Assembly (NCBI GenBank): GCA_024691125.1
Contig: JAILNV010000232.1
Coordinates: 1-39,233, forward strand
Reading direction: 5' to 3'
Origin: Lachnospiraceae bacterium
Lineage (GTDB): Bacteria > Bacillota > Clostridia > Lachnospirales > Lachnospiraceae
Length of the DNA stretch: 39,233 nucleotides
Position numbers and translations under genes: made by a program
Shown: positions 22,505 through 31,793 of the stretch, piece by piece
Position numbering within the stretch: the first letter of the stretch is position 1
How the letters are laid out: the number at the start of each line of letters is the position of its first letter
Notes under the pieces: generated by a model
What the model saw: only the letters and a program-made list of their open reading frames with translations
Database searches by the model: none
Told to the model about the DNA's origin: nothing

Positions 22505-24049
22505 ATGATAGCCTGCCCCAATTGCGGAGCAAATCTTAAGTTCAATCCAAAAACACAGACTATGTTGTGTGACTTCTGTGCGTCCGAATTCGATCCGAAG
22601 TTATTCGGACTGGATAAGGATGCAGAGGAGCAGACAATACCACAGCAGGAGTATGGTGATGGCTCTGAGCAGGAGGAGACTGCCGGAGAAGATTATGCTA
22701 CAGACACCTATCAGGTAACCATATTTACCTGTCCCCAGTGCGGAGGTGAGCTCTTAAGCGTAGATGAGAATACGGCTGCGGCGTTCTGCAGCTTCTGCGG
22801 AGCATCTACTATTCTTTCATCAAGAATATCGAGGGACAGACGCCCCGAGTACATCATTCCCTTCTCAAAGACCAAGGAAGATTGTAAGGAAGCCTATCTT
22901 AAGCTTGTCAGGAAAGCACTGTTTCTCCCGAAAGAATATAAAAGTGCAGAGTATATCGACGGCTTCAGAGGAATATACATGCCTTACTGGTCTTATGATG
23001 TTGTTCAGGAGGGAAAGGTCAGATTAAAAGGAGAACGTTCACACAGATCGGGAGACTATATTATTACGGATCATTATGCTCTTACGGGAGAAATAGATGC
23101 AGCCTACGATGGACTTAGTTATGATGCGGCTTCTTCATTCTCTGACAGTATTAGTGAAGCACTCGCTCCGTTTGATGTTACCAAACGGGTACCGTTTGAA
23201 CCCTCATACATGAGCGGATATTATGCGGATATAGCTGATGTAGACAAAAAGGTCTATGCCGAGGAGGCTTCGAACTTTGCATATGACAGATCCCTTGAGC
23301 GTATTAAGGAAGAAACAGCTGAGTTCCGCAAATATACGATAACCGAGGATAATCCTAAAGCCGCCATATCCTCGAACCCCGAAACACGGACAGCATTTTC
23401 ATCAAAGACAATGAATGCACATTCGTCCATGTATCCGGTATGGTTCTTATCATACAGAAACGGAGACAGGGTAACCTATGCCACGGTAAACGGTCAGACA
23501 GGTAAGGTTGCTGCCGATCTGCCGGTCGATGTGACTAAATATCTTATCGGAACTGCGGTTCTTGCAGTTATAATTTTCATGTTTTTAAATATGTTCCTTG
23601 TGCTTACCCCCAAGGTGCTGCTTGGTACGGCAGTAGTTCTGACGGTGATGGAATTCATAATCAATATGCTGCAGAGAAGTACCATAGAGGATACGGTGAG
23701 GGGAGATAATGATAAAGGACTAAAACACATTATTAATAAGAAGAGACTCGCATCAGCCGACAGGAAAAAAGAAAACAGTGACGTACTTCCAAACCAGGTA
23801 AGAGTAGAAGAGGCAGAAATGGACGGTCTAGAGAAGATACTTCTGGCAACAGGTATCATAATGGTGATAGTAGAACTGTTAACACTGTTTCTGATACAGC
23901 CGGTACACGACATGCCATATTATGTGATGGTTATGATCAATGCGGTGATATTTATGTTTAACTTCCGTTATACATTCAATAATTATAATATCATGGCTAC
24001 AAGGAGACTTCCCCAGTTTGACAGGAAAGGAGGCGATGACCGTGCGTAA
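22505..24049 (+). CDS. Zinc-ribbon membrane protein paired with a TPM protein
   Basis: 514 residues. Two zinc ribbons stand at the N-terminus: CPNCG with CDFC (residues about 4-25) and CPQCGG with CSFCG (about 76-98), the second after an acidic linker. A soluble middle domain of about 230 residues contains repeated aromatic and acidic patches (YMPYWSYDV, TDHYALTGEI, MYPVWFLSYRNGDRVTYATVNGQTGKV). Two hydrophobic hairpins follow at about 342-385 and 440-490. Such proteins often sit next to TPM-domain genes in Firmicutes; their function is not established. AGGAGG lies eight bases before the ATG. The stop overlaps the next gene's GTG, so the pair is translationally coupled. Confidence 0.75.
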   Translation: MIACPNCGANLKFNPKTQTMLCDFCASEFDPKLFGLDKDAEEQTIPQQEYGDGSEQEETAGEDYATDTYQVTIFTCPQCGGELLSVDENTAAAFCSFCGASTILSSRISRDRRPEYIIPFSKTKEDCKEAYLKLVRKALFLPKEYKSAEYIDGFRGIYMPYWSYDVVQEGKVRLKGERSHRSGDYIITDHYALTGEIDAAYDGLSYDAASSFSDSISEALAPFDVTKRVPFEPSYMSGYYADIADVDKKVYAEEASNFAYDRSLERIKEETAEFRKYTITEDNPKAAISSNPETRTAFSSKTMNAHSSMYPVWFLSYRNGDRVTYATVNGQTGKVAADLPVDVTKYLIGTAVLAVIIFMFLNMFLVLTPKVLLGTAVVLTVMEFIINMLQRSTIEDTVRGDNDKGLKHIINKKRLASADRKKENSDVLPNQVRVEEAEMDGLEKILLATGIIMVIVELLTLFLIQPVHDMPYYVMVMINAVIFMFNFRYTFNNYNIMATRRLPQFDRKGGDDRA

Positions 24050-24881
24050 AGAGAAAAGTATGATAAAAAGCCGTATTCTTTCTATAATAACATGCGTAAT
24101 CGCTGTAATGACCCTGGTAACAGGAACTTTCCTGACAGAAGTCTCGGCCTCATCTGAGGTTCAGTACAGTATAGAAACCAGTGAAAAGGATTATATCTTC
24201 GCATATAATACAGAGAATTATAATGAGATAATCATTGATGATATGGCAGGTCTGTTCTCACAGGATGAGGAAAGACGTCTTATACCACGGATGGCTGACT
24301 GTTCATGGGGAGGTTCTGTATTCCTCGTCACAATAGATAATAACCCTTACGGGGATGCGGCTGATTATGCCGAGGCTTACTATGTGGATCGTATCGGAGG
24401 ACAGAGCGGTGTGATATTCCTGGTCGATATGGCTACAAGAGAGCTTAAGTTCTACAGTGACGGTGAATATAAGTATGATCTTTCGGTTTCGATAATGAAT
24501 ATTATCGGTGATAATATTTACAAGATGGCTTCAAACGGTAACTACTATGACTGCGCAGAAGAAGCATTCATTGAGGTCTCGGATGTACTGGCAGGAAAAA
24601 GGATAGCAGCACCGATGAAATATGCTTCCAACGCCTGTCTTGCTATCCTGCTTGCACTTATAATCAATTACTTCATCGTAAGAATAGCATCAAGTATGAG
24701 CAAACCGTCCAACAGTGAGATAATGAGAGCCATAAATGTCCGATTCAGCTTTGTTAATCCCAATGTGAGGAAGACAACCACCACAAGGACATATTCACCG
24801 AGAAGTTCAAGCTCGGGAGGATCAGGCGGCGGTGGAGGCGGAGGTGGCGGCGGAGGCCATTCGGGCGGTCACTCCTTCTAA
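24042..24881 (+). CDS. TPM-domain membrane protein with polyglycine tail
   Basis: 279 residues from GTG 24042, chosen because AGGAGG (24028-24033) lies eight bases upstream; ATG 24036 and TTG 24018 are poorer. A signal peptide-like segment covers residues 8-35. The TPM domain follows (DDMAGLFSQDEERRLIPRM, VFLVTIDNN, YAEAYYVDRIGGQSGVIFLVD). A membrane helix at about 195-215 leads to a cytoplasmic or cell-wall-facing tail. The tail ends in eleven consecutive glycines followed by HSGGHSF. TPM proteins act in photosystem repair in plants and as acid phosphatases in vitro; bacterial members are poorly understood. It overlaps the zinc-ribbon gene by eight bases, implying a shared complex. Confidence 0.75.
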   Translation: MRKEKSMIKSRILSIITCVIAVMTLVTGTFLTEVSASSEVQYSIETSEKDYIFAYNTENYNEIIIDDMAGLFSQDEERRLIPRMADCSWGGSVFLVTIDNNPYGDAADYAEAYYVDRIGGQSGVIFLVDMATRELKFYSDGEYKYDLSVSIMNIIGDNIYKMASNGNYYDCAEEAFIEVSDVLAGKRIAAPMKYASNACLAILLALIINYFIVRIASSMSKPSNSEIMRAINVRFSFVNPNVRKTTTTRTYSPRSSSSGGSGGGGGGGGGGGHSGGHSF

Positions 24882-24939
24882 GGAGCTGTTCATAATTAAA
24901 TTTGCAGATTTATGGTAAAGCAAAAATACCGGTGACAAA

Positions 24940-25845
24940 ATGAGACAAAATTATAAGTTCACAATAAGCTATGACGGTACCAGATATCAGGGATGGGAAC
25001 GTCAGCCTTCAACAGATATGACCATTCAGGGGAAGCTTGAGGCTGTATTGTCAAGGATGGCGGCATCTGCTGATACAGACGCAGCCAGTAACATTAAAAC
25101 AGCCGAAGTCCGGAGCATAAAAACAGAAGAGGGTACGGACGCAGTAGAAGAAAATCCTGCAGTTATCAGAAAGAAGTATAACGAATCGGAAGATGTAGCG
25201 AATAAGGAAGAGATACCGGCTGCAGAAAGAAGGATAGAGGTCATAGGAGCCGGGAGAACTGATGCCGGTGTGCATGCAAGGTCAATGATCGCCAATGCCT
25301 TTATGGATGTCAGAATGGGACCCGATGAGATAAGAGATTATATGAACCGCTACCTGCCGGATGATATCTGCATTAAGGAGGTAAAGATAGCATCTGACCG
25401 GTTCCACAGCAGATATAATGCTACGGGAAAGACCTACAGATATACCTGTTTTACAGGTCCCATAAAGCCGGTATTTGACAGAAAATACGTATATTATATG
25501 GATGAAACACCGGACATTGACAGGATGAAAAGAGCGGCAGAGCTGCTTAAGGGAGAGCATGATTATAAGAGCTTCTGCTCCAATCCCAGGATGAAGAAAT
25601 CAACTGTGAGAAAGGTGGACAGGATCGATATAGCCATGAAAGGTTCATATATAACCTTTACCTATCACGGAACAGGATTCCTTCAATATATGGTAAGGAT
25701 CATGACAGGCACATTGCTTGAGGTGGGCTTGGGAAAGAGGGATCCGGAGAGCATGACAGAACTGCTTGAAGCTAAGGACAGAAGAATAGCCGGAGCTACT
25801 GCCCCGGCTATGGGTCTTACAATGATAAGCGTTGATTATGCATAA
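24940..25845 (+). CDS. truA: tRNA pseudouridine(38-40) synthase with internal insertion
   Basis: 301 residues; usual TruA is about 245-265. FTISYDGTRYQGWERQP and IQGKLEAVLSRM open the N-terminal domain. The catalytic aspartate is D108 in GAGRTDAGVHA. FHSRYNATGKTYRY, DYKSFCS, FLQYMVRIMTGTLLEVG and PAMGLTM complete the second half. Between VLSRM and RIEVIGAGRTD sits an insertion of roughly 50 residues (about 41-96), charged and low in hydrophobics, probably a disordered or solvent loop. It modifies uridines 38-40 in the anticodon stem. The ribosome binding site is weak. The gene runs convergently into the esterase gene, nine bases apart. Confidence 0.92.
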   Translation: MRQNYKFTISYDGTRYQGWERQPSTDMTIQGKLEAVLSRMAASADTDAASNIKTAEVRSIKTEEGTDAVEENPAVIRKKYNESEDVANKEEIPAAERRIEVIGAGRTDAGVHARSMIANAFMDVRMGPDEIRDYMNRYLPDDICIKEVKIASDRFHSRYNATGKTYRYTCFTGPIKPVFDRKYVYYMDETPDIDRMKRAAELLKGEHDYKSFCSNPRMKKSTVRKVDRIDIAMKGSYITFTYHGTGFLQYMVRIMTGTLLEVGLGKRDPESMTELLEAKDRRIAGATAPAMGLTMISVDYA

Positions 25846-25854
25846 TGATCCGGT

Positions 25855-26973
25855 TTACACCAGTACTGATTTAAGATAGTCCGTAAGTATACGGGCGGCT
25901 ATTTCATGAGCCTTATATCCCGGGTGCTGCCTTGCGCCCACAGTATCTTTGTTGATGGCGGGAAGCATGATATACTGGATATTATTATCATGGGTCTCGG
26001 CCTTATAGCGGTTGATCGCATCTGAGATCACGAGAGACAGATCATATCCAAGCATTCCGTACATCCATACAATATGTGAGGAAGGATTGTCCTTACGTAT
26101 CATTTTTATCAGATCTATGGCAGCCTTGATTATCCTCTTTTCATCCTCCGGAACAAGAGATCCGTCTTCGTTCTTCATAAGCTTCCATACATCACCGCTT
26201 TCCGGATCCGTGAATGAAGCTTCGTTAAATGCGGAAGCATCATTGGTTCCAAGGTTGATTATAACAGCATCGGGATTCCATGAAGCAAAATCATAAGGCT
26301 TGTCTGCTCCGTATTTCTTATTCTCATCTCCGAAAGCCAGACCGCACTGCTGCTCATAATACTTCCTTATAACATGCCTTCTGTCATTATCCCATCCTGA
26401 GAATACGCCCCATCCGCCCTGTGAAATGACATGGCTTTCGGCATTAAGCTCCTTACAGGTAAGATTTATATAGGTTCTTGAATAGCTCATGCAGTATGCT
26501 GCCCAGTCCTCATCCTCGGGCGCACCGTAGGTTCCTTCTCCTGAGGTGATGCTGTCGCCTATGAACTCAAGCTTTCTCTCATAATAGGGAGGTGCCATGA
26601 ATGTTCCGTCTGTATGAAGCCCCTTTATTACTATCCTTGTTTTGGGATCCTCACTCATTGCCTGCAGCTCACGGTAGAACTTGACCCTTGTTGTTCTGCC
26701 TGACTGTATGCCTCTGTACAGGCATATGGTTTGTTCTCCCCTGTCTATCATGAAACGGCTCACCATGTCTCCATTGATTTCGATGGCTGCCCAGGGCTCC
26801 ATAAAGTCATAATCAGCGTCAATATCCACCCAAAGCTCGGAACCGGTGGCATTCAGCTCGATGCCCTGACCGTTTGACATAAGCGGTATAACATCCAGAC
26901 TACTGTCTATTCGTCCGTGAAGCTTTACATTATAAACATCATTGATATCGTAATAAATCAGATTGTCATTCAT
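25855..26973 (-). CDS. SGNH esterase, carbohydrate esterase family 2-like
   Basis: 372 residues from ATG 26973, which has TTAGGAGATG upstream; a frame extension to 27048 lacks such a site. Residues 1-125 form the beta-sandwich domain seen in CE2 enzymes. The SGNH hydrolase part follows: block I FIGDSITSGEGTYG with Ser141, block II around QGGWG, block III NLGTND, block V HPGYKAH with His350. CE2 enzymes deacetylate xylan or glucomannan oligosaccharides. There is no signal peptide, so it probably acts in the cytoplasm on imported oligosaccharides. No sugar transporter or glycosidase lies next to it. Family CE2 is assigned from domain order and motifs, without alignment. Confidence 0.82.
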   Translation of the reverse strand: MNDNLIYYDINDVYNVKLHGRIDSSLDVIPLMSNGQGIELNATGSELWVDIDADYDFMEPWAAIEINGDMVSRFMIDRGEQTICLYRGIQSGRTTRVKFYRELQAMSEDPKTRIVIKGLHTDGTFMAPPYYERKLEFIGDSITSGEGTYGAPEDEDWAAYCMSYSRTYINLTCKELNAESHVISQGGWGVFSGWDNDRRHVIRKYYEQQCGLAFGDENKKYGADKPYDFASWNPDAVIINLGTNDASAFNEASFTDPESGDVWKLMKNEDGSLVPEDEKRIIKAAIDLIKMIRKDNPSSHIVWMYGMLGYDLSLVISDAINRYKAETHDNNIQYIMLPAINKDTVGARQHPGYKAHEIAARILTDYLKSVLV

Positions 26974-27018
26974 GCAGATACATCTCCTAACAAATTGTTC
27001 TTTTACAGATAAAATAAG

Positions 27019-27046
27019 GATTTTTGAATCATGAACATCAAAAATC
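27019..27046. repeat. Inverted repeat upstream of the esterase gene
   Basis: GATTTTTGA (27019-27027) and TCAAAAATC (27038-27046) are exact reverse complements with a 10-base centre. It lies about 46 bases before the esterase start and 157 bases before dnaE, in the shared 229-base gap (26974-27202). An operator for the esterase is plausible. The rest of the gap is AT-rich, and I see no convincing dnaE promoter. Confidence 0.35.
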
Positions 27047-27202
27047 ATCTGTTGTTTATTATTTTACATGGTTTTTCCAATATATAAAAGCCCTTTTTTA
27101 AACTTTAAAGTCTCTGTTTATTTTTGGTCTTATATGATATGATAGTAAAACAGAACATATTTTTGCCAAAAGATGAAAAAAGGTTAATTAAGAGGTATCA
27201 AA

Positions 27203-30200
27203 ATGTCGTTTGTCCATCTTCACAGCCATACGGAATATTCGCTCCTCGATGGCTCCAATAAGATAAAGGAATACGTGAACAGGGTTAAGGAGCTCGGAAT
27301 GAATGCAGCTGCCATCACAGACCATGGCGTAATGTACGGAGTTATTGATTTCTACAGGGCAGCAAAGGATGCAGGGATCAAGCCGGTCATAGGCTGTGAG
27401 GTATATGTGGCACCCGGCAGCAGGTTTGATAAGGAAGCCTCTCATGGGGAAGACAGATACCATCATTTAATACTTCTTGCAGAGAATAACACAGGTTATG
27501 CAAACCTGTGCAAGATAGTAAGCAAGGGCTTTACGGAAGGATATTATTACAGGCCAAGAGTGGATATTGAGGTACTTAGGGAGTTTCACGAAGGCATCAT
27601 ATGCTGTTCAGCCTGCCTTGCGGGAGAGGTTCAGCGCTTCCTTGCCAAAGGTTTGTATGAGGAGGCTAAGGAGTCGGCACTTAAGCATCTTGAATGCTTC
27701 GGTGAGGGTAATTATTTTCTGGAACTTCAGGATCATGGGATACCGGCGCAGAGGAATGTCAATGCAGACCTTATGAGGATGAGCAGGGAGCTTAACATAC
27801 CTCTCGTGGCTACCAATGATGTTCATTATACATATGCCGATGATGTGGAGAGTCACGATATCCTTCTGTGCATCCAGACGGGAAAGAAGGTTCAGGATAA
27901 GGACAGGCTCCGCTATGAGGGAGGTCAGTACTATGTAAAGTCGGAGGATGAGATGAGAGCGCTGTTCCCTTATGCCGGGGAGGCTCTTGACAACACTCAG
28001 AAGATTGCTGACAGATGCAATGTGGAAATAGAGTTCGGAACCTATAAGCTGCCTCATTATGATATTCCTGAGGGCTATACCTCCTTTGAGTATTTAAGAG
28101 AGCTCTGTTATAAAGGACTCGATGAACGCTATCCCGATCATGGCGGCGAGCTTAAGGAAAGGCTAGAGTATGAGCTTGATACGATAAACAGCATGGGCTT
28201 TGTGGATTACTTCCTTATTGTATGGGATTTTATAAATTATGCCAAGACACATGATGTTGCCGTGGGTCCGGGACGTGGTTCGGCAGCAGGCTCAATAGTA
28301 TCCTACTGTCTTAAGATCACGGATATTGAACCCATAAGATATAACCTTCTTTTTGAACGATTCCTCAATCCCGAGCGTGTGACCATGCCTGATATAGATA
28401 TTGACTTTGAACCTGAGGGAAGACAGAAGGTCATAGACTATGTTGTATCAAAATACGGCAAGGAGAAGGTGGTACAGATAGTTACCTTCGGTACCATGGG
28501 TGCCAAGGGAGTCATAAGAGACGTCGGAAGAGCCATGGATCTTCCTTATTCATACTGTGACACGCTTGCCAAGCTTGTACCGCCCGAGCTTGATATAACA
28601 TTGAAGAAGGCTTTGGATTACGGTCAGGAGCTTAAGCAGATGTATGACAATGACGAGCAGGCAAGGAAGCTTATCGATATGTGCATGAGACTTGAAGGCC
28701 TTCCCAGAAATACGTCCATGCATGCAGCGGGTGTTGTTATCTGTCCCGAGGCGGCAGATGAATTTGTGCCGCTCTCAAGAGCAGCCGACGGCAAGATAAC
28801 CACACAGTATGTTATGACTACACTTGAAGAGCTGGGACTTCTTAAGATGGACTTCCTGGGACTCAGGAACCTTACGGTTATAAAGGATGCATCCCGCCTG
28901 GCATCCGTAAAGGAGGGGCATAGTATAAATATGGCCACTCTTGATTATGATGACAAGGCTGTTTATGAATATATAGGAACAGGTAAGACTGATGGCATAT
29001 TCCAGCTGGAGAGTGCGGGAATGAAGAGCTTTATGAAGGAACTTAAGCCCCGTTCGATGGAGGATGTCATAGCCGGCATTTCCCTATACAGACCCGGTCC
29101 CATGGATTTCATCCCTCAGTACATCAAAGGAAAGAACTCGCCGGATACAATAACATATGATTGTCCTCAGCTTAAGCCCATTCTTGAGCCGACCTACGGC
29201 TGTATAGTATATCAGGAACAGGTTATGCAGATAGTACGGGATCTTGGAGGATATACTCTTGGAAGAAGCGATCTTGTACGCCGTGCCATGAGTAAGAAGA
29301 AGCAGTCTGTCATGGAGAAGGAGAGGCATAACTTCGTTTACGGTAATAAGGAGGAGGGTGTTCCGGGCTGCATATCCAAAGGGATAGATGAAAAGGTGGC
29401 GGATCATATCTATGATGAGATGATGGATTTCGCCAAATATGCATTTAACAAATCACATGCGGCAGCTTACGCCTTCGTTGCCTATCAGACAGCGTGGCTT
29501 AAGAAATATTATCCTGTAGAATTCATGGCGGCATTAATGACAAGCGTTATTGATAATTTTAATAAGGTTGCTTTCTATGTGTATTCATGCAGATCCATGG
29601 GAATTAAGATACTGCCGCCCGATATTAATGAGGGAGTGGCAGGTTTCTCGGTGACAGACGGAAATATAAGATACGGACTTGCTTCAATAAAGGGCGTGGG
29701 CTGGCCGGTCATAGAGGCCATTGTGGCTAAGAGAGAGGAAGGAGGACCGTACAGGAACCTTAAGGATTTCATCGAGCGTCTGTCCGGTAAGGAAAGCAAT
29801 AAGAGGACTATTGAAAGCTTTATCAAGGCAGGAGCGCTTGACTGTCTCCCCGGGACAAGAAAGCAGAAAATGTTGGTATATGTGCAGATAATAGACGGTA
29901 TCTCCGTTGAGCGTAAGAATACAATGGAGGGACAGATGTCACTGTTTGACATGCTTCCCGATGATGAGAAGGAGGAATATGAGCTTAAATATCCAAATGT
30001 AGGCGAATATCCCAAGGATGAACTGCTTGGATACGAGAAGGAGGTGCTCGGCATCTATGTAAGCGGCCATCCTCTGGAGGCCGATGAAGCTATGTGGAAG
30101 CGGATGGTAAGCCATAAGACGGGTGATTTTGTCCTTGATGAGGAATCAGGGACTGTTAAGGTTAATGATAGGGAAAGAGTTGTGGTCGGCGGCCTTGTGG

Positions 30201-30646
30201 AGAGTAAGACCATTAAGTACACAAGGAAGGGTGAGGCCATGGCCTTTATAAACCTTGAAGATCTGCTTGGTACGGTGGAGGTCATCATATGGCCAAGTGA
30301 TTATGAGAAGAACTCGAAGTATTTAAAGGAAAACAGCAGGATATTCATTAAGGGAAGAGCTTCGGTGGAAGAGGATAAGGATGCCAAGGTGATCTGTGAG
30401 CAGATAATTCCGTTCGAGGATGTACCGAGGAAGCTGTGGATACGCTATAAGACCATGGCAGATTACAATGAACGGGAGCTGTGTGATGTACTTAAGGATC
30501 ACAGCGGTCGAGATGTTGTGGTCATTTATATAGAAGAAACCAAACAGATGAAGCAGCTTAGGGGTAACATGACTGTAAAGGCAGATGAGGAGCTTATTGG
30601 CAGACTTAAGGAAATGTATGGTGAAGAAAATGTAAAGACGGTATAG
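27203..30646 (+). CDS. dnaE: DNA polymerase III alpha subunit (DnaE-type)
   Basis: 1147 residues, the usual length. The PHP domain opens with HLHSHTEYSLLDGSN and keeps its metal-binding histidines. The polymerase active site has GPGRGSAAGS and the aspartates D397, D399 and D401 in PDIDIDFEPEGR. The GMK-like region HAAGVVIC, the FLGLRNLTVI segment, YRPGPMDFIPQYI, and AFNKSHAAAYAFVAYQTAWLK are standard for DnaE. An HhH region (IESFIKAGALDCL) and a C-terminal OB domain (VVVGGLVESKTIKYTRKGE) complete it. There is no intein or 3'-5' exonuclease domain, so it is not PolC. AAGAGG precedes the ATG. It replicates DNA together with other pol III subunits not seen here. Confidence 0.97.
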   Translation: MSFVHLHSHTEYSLLDGSNKIKEYVNRVKELGMNAAAITDHGVMYGVIDFYRAAKDAGIKPVIGCEVYVAPGSRFDKEASHGEDRYHHLILLAENNTGYANLCKIVSKGFTEGYYYRPRVDIEVLREFHEGIICCSACLAGEVQRFLAKGLYEEAKESALKHLECFGEGNYFLELQDHGIPAQRNVNADLMRMSRELNIPLVATNDVHYTYADDVESHDILLCIQTGKKVQDKDRLRYEGGQYYVKSEDEMRALFPYAGEALDNTQKIADRCNVEIEFGTYKLPHYDIPEGYTSFEYLRELCYKGLDERYPDHGGELKERLEYELDTINSMGFVDYFLIVWDFINYAKTHDVAVGPGRGSAAGSIVSYCLKITDIEPIRYNLLFERFLNPERVTMPDIDIDFEPEGRQKVIDYVVSKYGKEKVVQIVTFGTMGAKGVIRDVGRAMDLPYSYCDTLAKLVPPELDITLKKALDYGQELKQMYDNDEQARKLIDMCMRLEGLPRNTSMHAAGVVICPEAADEFVPLSRAADGKITTQYVMTTLEELGLLKMDFLGLRNLTVIKDASRLASVKEGHSINMATLDYDDKAVYEYIGTGKTDGIFQLESAGMKSFMKELKPRSMEDVIAGISLYRPGPMDFIPQYIKGKNSPDTITYDCPQLKPILEPTYGCIVYQEQVMQIVRDLGGYTLGRSDLVRRAMSKKKQSVMEKERHNFVYGNKEEGVPGCISKGIDEKVADHIYDEMMDFAKYAFNKSHAAAYAFVAYQTAWLKKYYPVEFMAALMTSVIDNFNKVAFYVYSCRSMGIKILPPDINEGVAGFSVTDGNIRYGLASIKGVGWPVIEAIVAKREEGGPYRNLKDFIERLSGKESNKRTIESFIKAGALDCLPGTRKQKMLVYVQIIDGISVERKNTMEGQMSLFDMLPDDEKEEYELKYPNVGEYPKDELLGYEKEVLGIYVSGHPLEADEAMWKRMVSHKTGDFVLDEESGTVKVNDRERVVVGGLVESKTIKYTRKGEAMAFINLEDLLGTVEVIIWPSDYEKNSKYLKENSRIFIKGRASVEEDKDAKVICEQIIPFEDVPRKLWIRYKTMADYNERELCDVLKDHSGRDVVVIYIEETKQMKQLRGNMTVKADEELIGRLKEMYGEENVKTV

Positions 30647-30663
30647 ACTTTTATCCGTTCCCA

Positions 30664-30692
30664 TTGAAATAAAGGCATGAAAAGTATACAAT
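30664..30692 (+). promoter_or_regulatory. Putative promoter of pfkA
   Basis: TTGAAA (30664-30669), a 17-base spacer and TACAAT (30687-30692) lie about 65 bases before pfkA in the 112-base gap after dnaE. It may provide independent expression of pfkA besides any read-through. Confidence 0.5.
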
Positions 30693-30758
30693 GGTAATTA
30701 TTCGGGACGGTACTCAGACAGACGTTCAATTTAATTATCATAAGTCGGAGGAAGTATA

Positions 30759-31733
30759 ATGAGCAAAGAGATAAACACGGTTGCGGTTTTGACAAGCGGT
30801 GGAGACGCGCCGGGAATGAATGCGGCCATAAGAGCTGTTGTAAGGAGAGCGATTGCCAACGGCAAGCGTGTTATCGGTATTCAGAAGGGCTATCAGGGAC
30901 TTCTCAATGAAGAAATGAATGAGATGAGCCCGCGTGATGTGTCGGATATCATACAGAGAGGCGGTACCATACTTCGAACCGCAAGATGTGATGAATTCAA
31001 GACTCCCGAGGGTCAGGATAAGGGTGCCGAAATATGCAGAAAGCACAGAATAGACGGACTGGTTGTTATCGGTGGCGACGGTTCCTACAGAGGAGCCCAG
31101 GCACTTGCGGCACGCGGTATCAATACTATCGGCATACCCGGAACCATAGATCTTGACATAGCATGTACTGATTATACTATCGGTTTTGACACAGCCGTTA
31201 ATACGGCCATGGAAGCAATAGATAAGGTAAGAGACACTTCTTCCTCACATGAGAGATGCTCAATAATAGAGGTCATGGGAAGAAATGCCGGATATATAGC
31301 ACTGTGGTGCGGTGTTGCATCAGGTGCCGAGGATATCCTTCTTCCCGAAAAATATCAGTATAAAGAGCAGGAGATCATAAATAATATCATCAATAACCGT
31401 AAGAGAGGCAAGACACATCACCTTATCATAAATGCAGAGGGTATAGGCCATTCCACCTCAATGGCAAGGCGTATTGAGGCAGCTACAGGCGTTGAGACCA
31501 GGGCAACCATCTTAGGATACATGCAGCGTGGTGGCTCTCCCACCTGTAAGGACAGATATTACGGTTCAATGATGGGCGCATATGCAGCAGACCTTCTGTG
31601 CGAAGGCAAGACCAACAGGGTAGTGGGATATAAGCATGGAGAATATTGCGATTTTGACATAGATGAAGCACTGGCCATGCAGAAGGATATTCCGGAATAT
31701 GAATATGAAGTAACCAAGTCACTGAGTATATGA
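30759..31733 (+). CDS. pfkA: ATP-dependent 6-phosphofructokinase
   Basis: 324 residues, the standard bacterial length. LTSGGDAPGMNAAIRAVVR binds ATP. GGDGS (105-109) has Gly after GGD, and PGTID has Gly before Thr; both mark an ATP-dependent rather than a pyrophosphate-dependent enzyme. The catalytic aspartate is D131 in TIDLD. The family nearly always reads TIDNDI followed by PGTD or similar; here it is TIDLDIACTD, so the Asn is Leu. EVMGRNAGYIAL and LGYMQRGGSPT close the fructose-6-phosphate site. The committed glycolytic step. AGGAGG-like GGAGGAAG precedes the ATG. Preceded by dnaE in the same direction, a common Firmicutes order. Confidence 0.95.
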   Translation: MSKEINTVAVLTSGGDAPGMNAAIRAVVRRAIANGKRVIGIQKGYQGLLNEEMNEMSPRDVSDIIQRGGTILRTARCDEFKTPEGQDKGAEICRKHRIDGLVVIGGDGSYRGAQALAARGINTIGIPGTIDLDIACTDYTIGFDTAVNTAMEAIDKVRDTSSSHERCSIIEVMGRNAGYIALWCGVASGAEDILLPEKYQYKEQEIINNIINNRKRGKTHHLIINAEGIGHSTSMARRIEAATGVETRATILGYMQRGGSPTCKDRYYGSMMGAYAADLLCEGKTNRVVGYKHGEYCDFDIDEALAMQKDIPEYEYEVTKSLSI

Positions 31734-31746
31734 TACAACAGGTTAA

Positions 31747-31793
31747 TAAGATAAGGCCGGAATCATGCTTGCATGTATGCATGCCTTATCTTA
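31747..31793 (+). other. Stable intergenic hairpin after pfkA
   Basis: TAAGATAAGGC (31747-31757) and GCCTTATCTTA (31783-31793) form a perfect 11-bp stem. The loop contains CATGC/GCATG repeats that can pair further. No T-run follows, so it is not a standard intrinsic terminator. It may stabilise or separate the pfkA message from the downstream methyltransferase message. Confidence 0.5.

Noticed and set aside
24795-24880. Glycine-coding repeat as a CRISPR or microsatellite element
   Set aside because: It is in frame and encodes the known kind of Gly-rich tail of TPM proteins; codons vary, so it is not a pure nucleotide repeat.
31483-31782. Minus-strand frame opposite the end of pfkA
   Set aside because: Shadow of the pfkA coding sequence and the CATGC-rich hairpin, no ribosome binding site or family resemblance.
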